A stretch of 64,000 nucleotides of DNA from JAGQOZ01 sp041399205 (GTDB lineage Bacteria; Planctomycetota; Planctomycetia; Pirellulales; Pirellulaceae): positions 62,001-126,000 of the forward strand of contig JAWKTK010000013.1 of the NCBI GenBank assembly GCA_041399205.1. Reading direction: 5' to 3'. Below are positions 38,287 through 47,100 of the stretch, one piece after another. The notes beneath the pieces are model-generated. The model was not told where the DNA came from and did no database searches. It saw nothing but the letters and a program-made list of their open reading frames with translations. Made by a program: the position numbers and the translations under genes. The first letter of the stretch is position 1, and each line of letters starts with the position of its first letter.

Positions 38287-40044
38287 TCACGCAGCCAAAA
38301 TACGTTTGCCACTGTGCAGCGTCAGATTGAACAGGCCAAAGATTTCGTCTTGCCCTAAGCCAAACGATGCCGGTGTATCGGAATTCGCCAGCACCGATTC
38401 AAACAGTTCTCGCTTTTGTGACAAGACTTGGTCAATTCGTTCTTCGATGGTTCCCAGTGTAACAAACCGAGTGACCGTGACGGGGCCGGCGGCACCAATT
38501 CGGTGAGCTCGATTGATCGCCTGGTCTTCAATCGCCGGATTCCACCAGCGATCGAACAAAAAGACATATTCCGAAAACTGCAGATTCAAGCCCACACTTC
38601 CCGCTCCGTAGCTCATCAAGATGACGTTCGAATTCGGGTCATTGCGAAACTGGTCAATCACACCGTCTCGTTTCTTGGACGGAATCTTGCCGTGATATTG
38701 CAGCGGGCCGAAGCGAGCCAACTGTTCGGCCAGGATTTCCAGCGTGCCCACCCATTGAGAAAATACGATGGCTTTCTTGCCACTAGCCGCAACTTCTTCC
38801 AGATCGGCTTCTAATCGCTCCAGTTTGGCACTGCGTCCCGTGACGGGATCAAAATTACAGATTTGTTTGAGTCGCAGGACCAATTCAAAAACATGCTGAA
38901 CGGTCAGTGACGCGCCCATGCCTTCCAGCTGGATAACGCCATCCTGTTCCGCTCGTTGATAAGTGTCGTACTGCTCTGGAGTCAAGTCCAGCGAGGCGTC
39001 CCGAAACATTTTGGGCGGCATGTCGGTCAAGACTTCGGATTTGGTGCGCCGCAGGATGTAGTCCTTCGTGGCGTCACGCAGTCCTCGAGGTGACATGCCG
39101 GAGGACAGAAAGCCTTCGGACAGAAAGTCAAAAATGCCGACCAGATCTTCGGTCGAGTTTTCAATCGGAGTGCCGGTCAGGGCCCAGCTGCGAGTTCGCG
39201 GGATGGAGCGAACCACTTGGCTGGACGTACTGCTGCGGTTCTTGATCCGTTGTGCTTCGTCTAATGCCACCAGGTCGAAATGCAGTTCGCCGCCATTCAC
39301 AAGTTCTCGGTCTCGCAACACCACTTCATAGTTGGCAATCTTGACCGGCATGTCAGCCAGCGTCCACTGCCAAGACCGTTTTGCTTGATCGCCTTCAATC
39401 ACGGCGACTGGTAGTTCAGGTGCCCATTGATTGAATTCGCGAACCCAATTGGTGACCAGCGGCTTGGGACAAATCAGCAATGCAGAACGAATTTCCGCTG
39501 CGTGCAAAAGCAAGCGAATGGTGGTGATGGCTTGCATGGTTTTGCCCAGTCCCATTTCATCAGCCAAGACGCAGGCGTGTCGAGGAAACAGGAAGCTGAC
39601 GCCGCTAAACTGATAGGGAAACGGATGAAAGGGCATCTTCAGCTCATAACGAGTGAGTGTGGTTTCCAGCGGCGGCTGCAGCAAATAATACAACCGATCC
39701 TCCAGCTTGACGATATCTGCCGGAGGCGAAATGCGCGTTTGCGAATCGGGCTTGGTGCGGTTGGGCGGAGATGTGCCGGTGGCAGTCGAGGGCGGTTTGT
39801 TATTTGTTTGATGAACCACGCTCCACGATGGTGATTCGGGAAAGCAATATTGCCGAGTCTTCACGCGAACGTCATTGGGACGCAACGAAACCACTCGAGG
39901 CAAACGTTCGTCCAGCGGCATGCGAACAGTGGTCACCGGGATTTCTCGCCGCAGTGCCGCGTTCCAGCCGGTGGGAATGATGCGCGAATCGACTTGGAAT
40001 TCAAATTCGCTGTGAACGGTGGCCGTCTTGCGTTCGCCAAACAT
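38287..40044 (-). CDS. SNF2-family DEAD/DEAH helicase
   Basis: 585 residues. The helicase core starts with FPYQFSGVSFLFPRHACVLADEMGLGKT (residues about 144-171; Walker A in DEMGLGKT), then the SNF2 acid motif LDEAQRIKN, ALTGTPIENS, and the C-terminal half VFSQWVGTLEILAEQL, LMSYGAGSVGLNLQFSEYVF and DQAINRAHRIGAAGPV. The N-terminal 140 residues are Pro-rich in the middle and not typical of a known domain. SNF2 enzymes move along double-stranded DNA and remodel bound proteins, for example in recycling RNA polymerase (RapA). It begins 3 bases after the stop of the 168-residue gene, so they are cotranscribed. It is shorter than RapA and lacks its N-terminal Tudor-like domains. Confidence 0.93.
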   Translation of the reverse strand: MFGERKTATVHSEFEFQVDSRIIPTGWNAALRREIPVTTVRMPLDERLPRVVSLRPNDVRVKTRQYCFPESPSWSVVHQTNNKPPSTATGTSPPNRTKPDSQTRISPPADIVKLEDRLYYLLQPPLETTLTRYELKMPFHPFPYQFSGVSFLFPRHACVLADEMGLGKTMQAITTIRLLLHAAEIRSALLICPKPLVTNWVREFNQWAPELPVAVIEGDQAKRSWQWTLADMPVKIANYEVVLRDRELVNGGELHFDLVALDEAQRIKNRSSTSSQVVRSIPRTRSWALTGTPIENSTEDLVGIFDFLSEGFLSSGMSPRGLRDATKDYILRRTKSEVLTDMPPKMFRDASLDLTPEQYDTYQRAEQDGVIQLEGMGASLTVQHVFELVLRLKQICNFDPVTGRSAKLERLEADLEEVAASGKKAIVFSQWVGTLEILAEQLARFGPLQYHGKIPSKKRDGVIDQFRNDPNSNVILMSYGAGSVGLNLQFSEYVFLFDRWWNPAIEDQAINRAHRIGAAGPVTVTRFVTLGTIEERIDQVLSQKRELFESVLANSDTPASFGLGQDEIFGLFNLTLHSGKRILAA

Positions 40045-40047
40045 CTG

Positions 40048-40554
40048 CTAAGCCGCCTTCTGCGTTTCTTGGATGGCTTCGTGTATACGTTGAAACGGTT
40101 CGGCTAAATCCCAGTTGGTCAAAATTTCCGTCCAGCGCTGGCGCAAGACCGATTCGTCTTGGGGGAACTTTTGCGAAATGAAAATTCGGTTCGAACCAAA
40201 TTCCAACGCCGTGCCGTTGGCCGCCGAAGGCCGATCGGTCGAAGGGACAAACACGATCGGCTGGTCGTATAGTTTGCGAACATCGAGCACCGCCGGCAGA
40301 TCGGTGAAAACGATGGCCGTGGTTGTCTTGCAGGCGTCTGTCAGTGCTTTGCCAATCCGTTCGCCGTATAGATATGAATCCAACGTTTTGCCGAACAGAA
40401 TTTCTTGGGCTCGATTGGGCTTCACCGGTTCGGTGCAATGGAATTCGGCGGGACGTCCCAAATCATTCAAAACCAAGTATCCACCAATGATGGCATTGGC
40501 TATGGAAACTTTACCGGTCAAAAAACCGAACAGTGCTTTCTTGCTATCAGACAT
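40048..40554 (-). CDS. Conserved hypothetical, probably cotranscribed with SNF2 helicase
   Basis: 168 residues from ATG 40552-40554 (MSDSKKALFGFLTGKVSIAN); the frame is open further upstream but that part looks non-coding. The sequence has a Rossmann-like alternation (TTAIVFTDLPAVLDVRKLYD, QPIVFVPSTDRPSA) with no signal peptide or membrane segment, and a charged helical end. The helicase gene starts 3 bases after its stop, so the products may act together. I do not recognise the family. Confidence 0.7.
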   Translation of the reverse strand: MSDSKKALFGFLTGKVSIANAIIGGYLVLNDLGRPAEFHCTEPVKPNRAQEILFGKTLDSYLYGERIGKALTDACKTTTAIVFTDLPAVLDVRKLYDQPIVFVPSTDRPSAANGTALEFGSNRIFISQKFPQDESVLRQRWTEILTNWDLAEPFQRIHEAIQETQKAA

Positions 40555-40718
40555 GTATTTCTTACTTGCTTCTGAGTCTTCGCGAGGAACGTATTCATGC
40601 GTGCAAACGATTGATCGGAAGCGTTGCCTGAGAGTCTTTAGTGGCCTCACCGTTTGCGAAAAAGGTTCGGATAATATCGAAGAAAATCCGCTCGACTGGC
40701 AGGAAATTCACTCTTTGG

Positions 40719-40748
40719 TGGACAATGGCAAGAAGCAGTGCTTATACT
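40719..40748 (+). promoter_or_regulatory. Candidate sigma-70 promoter
   Basis: A -35 tggaca at 40719-40724, spacer of 18 and -10 tatact at 40743-40748. The start codon of the next gene (40802) is 53 bases downstream. Prediction by eye. Confidence 0.45.
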
Positions 40749-40801
40749 GTTGTGATGTCAAAGCACTGCTACACGTTCCTGAGCTAGGAAGAAAGCCCAA
40801 C

Positions 40802-41263
40802 ATGTCAGAAAACCAAAGACAGCCCGCTTTGTTTACTCATATTGACGTCACGTCCCAATCTGTGCCGTCGACACCGTCGGCCAATTCGCATGATTTGGCG
40901 GCGCTGATGACTCAAATGATTGTGTCTCAGAATCGTCAAAACGAATTGCTGGAGCAATTGATCCAGCAAATGAGCGCTGCGCAGAAGCAACGCGCCAACG
41001 AATTGGGACAATGGAAGCAAGCCAATCCGGATCTAGCCAAACGTTGTCGATCTGCCGCCGAAACGTTGGGTCAAGTGCAGACTCGGTTCTTGGAAACCGT
41101 CACCGAAGAAATCGCCGACAATGGCGAATCGATGATGGATGGCGAATTCATGCTGAACGAATTTGTCGATCGCTTCGGGCCTCGTTTAGCCCATTTGAAT
41201 GGTGTGCTGCAAGTTCTTTCGCAATTGAGCGCCGTTGCTGCGAATGCCGAATCCAACAAATAG
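40802..41263 (+). CDS. Conserved helical protein of unknown function
   Basis: 153 residues from ATG 40802, nine bases after AGGAAG. It is soluble, with Gln-rich helical sequence at about 30-80 (SQNRQNELLEQLIQQMSAAQ), a likely coiled coil, and then an ordered helical part (ELGQWKQANPDLAKRCRSAA, MLNEFVDRFGPRLAHLNGVL). No catalytic motif or transmembrane segment. It has its own candidate promoter and a terminator 54 bases after its stop, so it is monocistronic. Not recognised as a named family. Confidence 0.75.
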   Translation: MSENQRQPALFTHIDVTSQSVPSTPSANSHDLAALMTQMIVSQNRQNELLEQLIQQMSAAQKQRANELGQWKQANPDLAKRCRSAAETLGQVQTRFLETVTEEIADNGESMMDGEFMLNEFVDRFGPRLAHLNGVLQVLSQLSAVAANAESNK

Positions 41264-41316
41264 TCGTAGGCGACGTTTGTGGATGATTCGCGTTAGAACC
41301 GTTTGATACTTATTTC

Positions 41317-41349
41317 AGGCGAACTCAAACTAGTTGGGTTCGCCTTTTT
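41317..41349 (+). terminator. Rho-independent terminator
   Basis: Stem aggcgaac (41317-41324) with gttcgcct (41338-41345), extended by three more pairs after one mismatch, followed by five T. It ends the preceding 153-residue gene. Confidence 0.8.
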
Positions 41350-41509
41350 CAATTGCATAGTCGGTTCGACCAGCAAATGTCTTAAATCCACCAGTCATCA
41401 GGCTGGTTCCACGCCTGGGAACGGTTGTCATTTGGTTGCAGAATGGCTATCGTCTATCTGTCAAAAAACGACTTCCCATTCCCACCTTCCTTCCTGTGGA
41501 TTCTGTTCT

Positions 41510-42628
41510 ATGTCAGACAATGCTCAATTGGATGCCAAGTGTGCCGAAGCCAAGGCGAAACTCGATGCCCATGCCTATGAAACAGTTCAATGGCATTTTC
41601 ACGAATCGACCGGCTGCCCATTTTGGTTGGAAAAAAAGTCAGAATTGAATTTTGACCCGCTCAAGGAAGTGCAGGGTTATGACGACCTGAAAAAGTTTCC
41701 TCTGTTTGAAGATGAATGGCTCCGAGGCGGTCCGGTGCGGCGCTGGGTTCCCAAGGCTTACGCGGACAAACCGATTTACGTTTTTGAAACGGGAGGCACG
41801 ACCGGGATTCCCAAAAGCCGAGTGGTCGTGGATGACTTCCGCATTGATTACGAAATGTTCAGTGCAACGCTTCCGGATCAGTATTTTCCCAAAGGCGCCA
41901 ACTGGTTGATGCTGGGTCCGTCAGGCCCGCGGCGACTTCGACTGGCCGTGGAACACTTGTGTCAATTCCGAGGCGGCATTTGTTTCTGTATCGACCTGGA
42001 TCCTCGTTGGGTCGTCAAGCTAATCAAGAAAGGTTGGATGGAACATCTTGAAGAGTACAAGAAACACTGCATCGACCAAGCCATCACCATTCTTGGCGCA
42101 GGACACGACATTAAGTGTATGTTCGGAACGCCCAAATTGATTGAATCGTTAGCGTTGGAATTGGAAGAACGAGGCAGCAGTTTTGCCGAAACGGGGATCA
42201 CCGGCATCTTTTCGGGCGGTACCGAATTCACGCCGCAGTGGACTCGGTATTGTGTCGAAGAATTCTTTGGCGGACCGCCCGAAGAAAGCGGCATCTACAT
42301 GACGCCCACCTACGGCAATACGCTGATGGGGTTGGCCTGTAGCAAACCGGTGACCGCTGCGGAAGGTTACAAGATTTCTTATTACGCTCCACAACCTCGA
42401 GCCGTCACGGAAGTGGTCAGTTTTGACGATCCGTTGAGTGTGGTTGGTTACGGGGAAACGGGCCGAGTGAAATTGACGACGTTGACCAAAGAACTGTTTG
42501 TGCCCGGGTTCTTAGAGCGTGACGAAGGCGAACGCGAAATGCCGTTTGACACCTATCCTTGGGATGGAGTCAGTGGCGTGCGACCTTACCACGTCTTTGC
42601 TGCCAAAACGACGGTGGGTGTTTACTAG
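41510..42628 (+). CDS. LuxE/PaaK-like AMP-forming acyl-activating enzyme
   Basis: 372 residues from the ATG at 41510. There is no ribosome site, and the long upstream open extension reads as non-coding. The adenylation loop is YVFETGGTTGIPKSRVVVDD, with GTPKLIESLALELEE, TGIFSGGTEFTPQW, TPTYGNTLMGLAC and GETGRVKLTTLTKELFVPGF in the later part. The length and order resemble LuxE acyl-protein synthetase and phenylacetate-CoA-ligase-type enzymes, which form an acyl-adenylate and pass the acyl group to a thiol. The next gene, 100 bases downstream, is a LuxC-like reductase, so the pair could reduce a fatty or other carboxylic acid to an aldehyde. No Cys sits near the C-terminus as in LuxE, so the acceptor may be CoA or another thiol. 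Confidence 0.72.
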   Translation: MSDNAQLDAKCAEAKAKLDAHAYETVQWHFHESTGCPFWLEKKSELNFDPLKEVQGYDDLKKFPLFEDEWLRGGPVRRWVPKAYADKPIYVFETGGTTGIPKSRVVVDDFRIDYEMFSATLPDQYFPKGANWLMLGPSGPRRLRLAVEHLCQFRGGICFCIDLDPRWVVKLIKKGWMEHLEEYKKHCIDQAITILGAGHDIKCMFGTPKLIESLALELEERGSSFAETGITGIFSGGTEFTPQWTRYCVEEFFGGPPEESGIYMTPTYGNTLMGLACSKPVTAAEGYKISYYAPQPRAVTEVVSFDDPLSVVGYGETGRVKLTTLTKELFVPGFLERDEGEREMPFDTYPWDGVSGVRPYHVFAAKTTVGVY

Positions 42629-42728
42629 TTTCACAACATCCGTCTGTCGCAAATTGAGCTTATAGGTATTGTTCGCTTGACGCTGTCTGCGTATCGCATC
42701 CAAGCGAATTGGAAACGGAGAAAATGCT

Positions 42729-44171
42729 GTGTTAAACATTCCTGTGATCCGCTGGGGCAAGCCCTACGAATCTTTAGAAGTCGGCGAAGTCGTCCACTTC
42801 AGTACGGGCGAACCGATTGCCAAAGTCAGTCAAGCGAATGGCGGTTTGATTCAACGCGACGCCAAGAAGGCGCAGGCGGCTCGAGACGCCTTGCGGTCTT
42901 TTTCGATCGAACAATTGATCGATATGTCCAAGAAGGCCGCCGAACTATTCGAATCGGGTTCGCTCCCGTTGGGCGATGGCACGCAAACAGCCGACGAATT
43001 TGTCCACGCGCAATCGGCCAGCACCGGTTTGCCGGAACACATGTGCCGAGCGAACATGAAGAAGAATGCGTTTGTGTTGGCCAATATGGATCAGATTTTG
43101 GACGCGTTAACTCGAGGCCTTCCGTTGGACGTTTTGGCGCGAGGCTACGGAGTGGAAGATCGAGGCGTCATTGTCAGCTATCAAGCTCAGGCACCGGCCT
43201 TGGGAGCCGTCCTGCCGTCTAATTCGCCGGGTGTGCATACGTTGTGGCTGCCGGTCATTCCGCTACAAATTGGGCTGATGCTGAAACCTGGTTCGCAGGA
43301 ACCGTGGACGCCTTATCGAGTGATTTCGGCGTTCACTCAGGCAGGCGTTCCGGCCGAAGCGATGTCGATTTATCCGGGCGGACATGATGCTGGGCCGGCT
43401 GTGTTGAACTCGTGCGATCGCAGCATGGTATTTGGAAGTGCGCAGACCGTGCAGATGTACCACGGTAATCCCAAAGTGCAAGCGCACGGACCGGGCTTCA
43501 GCAAAATCTTGTTGGCAGACGACGTGGTGGATGATTGGGAACAATACTTGGACTTGATGGTGGAAAGCGTCTTCATCAACGGCGGTCGCAGTTGCATCAA
43601 TTGTTCGGGTATTTGGGCATCGCGTCACACCGCAGAGATTGCTCAGGCGTTGGCCGAACGATTGGGTCCCGTCGAAGTGAAACCGCCCACCGATGCAGAT
43701 GCTTCTTTGGCGGCTTTCACCGTTCCGACCATGGCCGAAGCGGTCTGGGGAATGGTCGAAGAAGACATGAAGGAAGAGGGCGTGACCAACTGCACGGCCA
43801 ATTTCGGAGACCGTTATGTGCCGCAGGAACGTTGTGCGTATATTCGCCCCGTGATCTTGCATTGTCAGTCTCCTGACTGCCAAGCGGCCTCTAAGGAGTA
43901 CATGGTCCCATTCACCACAGTAGTGGAATGCCCGCAATAGCAAATGCTGAAGAAAATCGGACCGACGTTGGTGTGCACCGCGATTACCAATAATCAAAAA
44001 TGGGCCCAGCAACTAAGTGATGCCGTTCACATTGACCGCCTGAACGTCGGACCGATTCCGACCAATCGGTTGAACTGGCTACAGCCGCACGAAGGCAATT
44101 TGATCGAGTTCCTGTTTCGTTCTCGAGCGTATCAAGTTCCGGAAGATCAATTGGCTGGTCTCACGGCTTAA
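42729..44171 (+). CDS. LuxC-like acyl reductase / aldehyde dehydrogenase, with in-frame amber codon
   Basis: 480 codons from a GTG at 42729 with GGAG nine bases upstream. It belongs to the aldehyde dehydrogenase superfamily: YQAQAPALGAVLPSNSPGVH is the cofactor-binding half and NGGRSCINCSGIW holds the probable catalytic Cys289, close in number to Cys286 that is acylated in LuxC of Vibrio harveyi; the length also matches LuxC. A TAG at 43938-43940 (codon 404) interrupts it between VVECPQ and QMLKKIGPTLVCTAI; the C-terminal 76 residues stay in the same frame and look native. One C-to-T change (CAG to TAG) would explain it. It follows the LuxE-like gene directly, so the two probably form one pathway. 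Confidence 0.75.
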
Positions 44172-44191
44172 ATTGGCGATTCATCGGGCCG

Positions 44192-47100
44192 TTACGAATT
44201 CAGGCGAATTCGATCATTGGCAAACACGGCGTCAATGGCTGCGGCTTGAGCGAGTCTTTGTTGGCGAATTCGAACCGCTGGTTGTGTCAGTGGTTCGACG
44301 ATCCCTTCCAGCATTGGCAGCGAATTTGCGGAAAAGCCGCCCGCTTGGAAAGCGATCACCAGGTCCTGAGTGTTGAATTCGCCGTCGCAATTCCAATCCC
44401 CATCGGCCCAAGTTGAATTTGCTTCTGCGTTGTCTTCGTATTCGCCCACTTGGAATACTTGTACCAAGTCCGATGAATTAAAGATGCCGTCCAGATTGGA
44501 ATCTCCGTACGTGGTTCCCAAAATGTCAAAGATCAATACGTCTCGATCTTCTTCGCTCAAACCATTGTCACCCGTTAGATCAAACGGAGCGGGATTCTGG
44601 TCGCCTCGATAGGCATTGCAGAATAGATCCACGTCTGTGACGTCCACGGTTCCGTCACCGTTAAAGTCGCCGCGGATATTGGGTAATTCAACGTACGATA
44701 ATTCCAATTCTGGGCGTTGCGAAACGGTGGCATATTCGCTGGAGCGAATTTCCAATCCATCCGTTGCGGAATTCGAATAAAGAATCATGCCGTGGTTCGA
44801 ACTGGGATCGCTCAGCCAACCTTGCACCACGGCTAACCCGGCGGAAGTAAATTCGACTGTATGCACACCCGTGTTTCCGTTGGTTGTCAGCGAGCCCAGT
44901 AACTCGGCTCGATCTTGTACGCCCGTTCCTGCGGCGGCCCACGATCCGGGCGAAGACGGTCGATTCCACGTGACTTCGTCTTCCACCCAAGGCGTGCTCA
45001 AGGCATACAGCTGGTAGGCGTCGCTGCTGGCGTTATTGACGGTCAAGCTGACGGAGACGTTTTGCAGCAACACGTCAGCCGGAATCGACGCGAGGTCCCA
45101 ACGCAACAGGGACCATTCCGCACCGCCCGAAGAATCTCCGTCGGCATCCATGCGAACGTCATCGCCAAAGTTGGTGTTGGGATCGCTGCTTTGAATCCAA
45201 GCGTCGGTCATACCGGCGTATCCGGCAACGCCTTGCCGCAAGGTTACACTTGTGGATGAAATCGGTGTCGCATTAGCGGCACCAGGAGTGGCGGCGGACA
45301 GCAGAGCAAAGTCCCCGGTGGTATCGGGACTGCGGCCTCGAGCAAACCCACTGGGCTGCGCCGCATAGTTGGTTTGATCCAAGATCTGGTCGAACCGATC
45401 GGTCAATCGAATCGAACCGCTATCCGCCGCTAAATCGATCGACAGCAAGTTGTCAGTAAATGCGAAATGCTCGTTGGCTGCCAGGAACCACAATTCCGGC
45501 AAAGAATCGGTTTGTCCGTTGGCGGCAGCGACCAATCCACCAATGTCGATCGGCAGATTCGCAGAATTGCTCAATTCCAAGAAAGCGTTGGCACCGGTAG
45601 TCCATTCATTGATGCGAATGGCGTCCAGCGTTCCTACGTTGGCGATGACGTTTGGCTGCAACGGGGAAGGCGAATTCAATTCCCAGCGGCCCGATTCGCT
45701 ACGCCCCACAGACGTATTGCTCAGTTGTCGTCCAAACGTCAATTCGTCGATCGTGGTGCCGTTCGGACCGACCAATCGCAAGGTGTCGCCTTGAAGATCG
45801 AGCGAAAGATCGGCGAACTGACTGTTCACGTTCGCATCGCCCAATTCAAAACGGACGAAGCCACCGACAGAAATCACCGAATCGGCCGTGTCGGGAATGA
45901 CAAACGCCTTGGCGCTGGAGACCAATTGGTAACCGGTCAGATCGACGGGTGACTCGGAATCGTTGAATAATTCCACATAGCCGGTGGCGCCATTCGCGGA
46001 TGGAACCGCCACGGCCACTTCGTTTAGACGCAAGTCGGGCAGGTTAGATGCAAAGGTGAAAGTGTAGGACACCGCGGGAATGGTTCGTCCCATCGGCAGT
46101 CCATCAGGCCCAGCAGTAAATCCCGCGGAACCTCGTAGCAAATGCATAGACCGGCTGAACACGGGCACGCCCGCCAAATTGCCGTCGGCCCCGTCATAGT
46201 CCGCATCGTTGGTCAGCGAATTGGTAATGTCCAACGCTCCGGCTTGGGGGCCGGGAATGCTGCCATCATAGTTGCGACCATTGACGTCATTATCGAATGA
46301 CACGACATTGTCAGCATCGATATGGCCCGTGTACGCTCCGTTGTTGCCATCGTAACCATCTCCAAAGCGGATTCCGGCCGTAATGGGCGCATCGGTATCG
46401 AAACCAGCGTCGTTCCGCACGGTCGCGGAATCTTGAACCGTCACATTCGGACCGCCATAGCCCGCTTCGATGCCTTGATTGTTCCTGGTGAATACGGAAT
46501 TGATGATGTTGGCGGAATTGGTGTTGCTGGTGGCGATGCCTTCGTGCATGGCCCCTTCGATCCAAGCGTTGATCACGTTCAAGTTTGCGCCGTTGTGGTC
46601 AATACCGTCGTCTCGAGTGTCGACAATGAAGCTGTCTTGGAACGTAGAAAATTCGCCCGAAGGATGCGCGCCATTGAAGTAGAAGCCATCGTTGTCGTCG
46701 TCTTGGAATTGGCGAACTGAATTCGGAATGTTCTTGACCCACGTGTCGGCAACCTGCACCACGGATCGCACAAATTCGCCACCCGTATCGACATCCGATA
46801 CCACGGAATGGCTGATGGTGACATAAGAATTGGTCGCTCCAAAACCTTTGCCCACGTTGTTGATCACAAAGCAATTGTCACAGTTTAGTGTGGCGGAATT
46901 GGCGAACAGCACAGGCTGACTGTTGGAATGGCCAAAATTCTTACTGCTGTCCGAACCGGCGTTGGTGAAGAAGGTGTATTGGAACGAACCTTGTCCCGAA
47001 TTGACTTCGATGCCTCCCCAGTTTCGGCCTGCTGCCACTGAATTGAACACGACCGGCGCAGCAGCGGTGCCGTTGGATTCAATCGTACCGAAGACGCGCA

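Noticed and set aside
41510..44171. Complete lux luciferase operon
   Set aside because: No LuxA, LuxB or LuxD-like gene is near; only the LuxE/LuxC-like pair is present.
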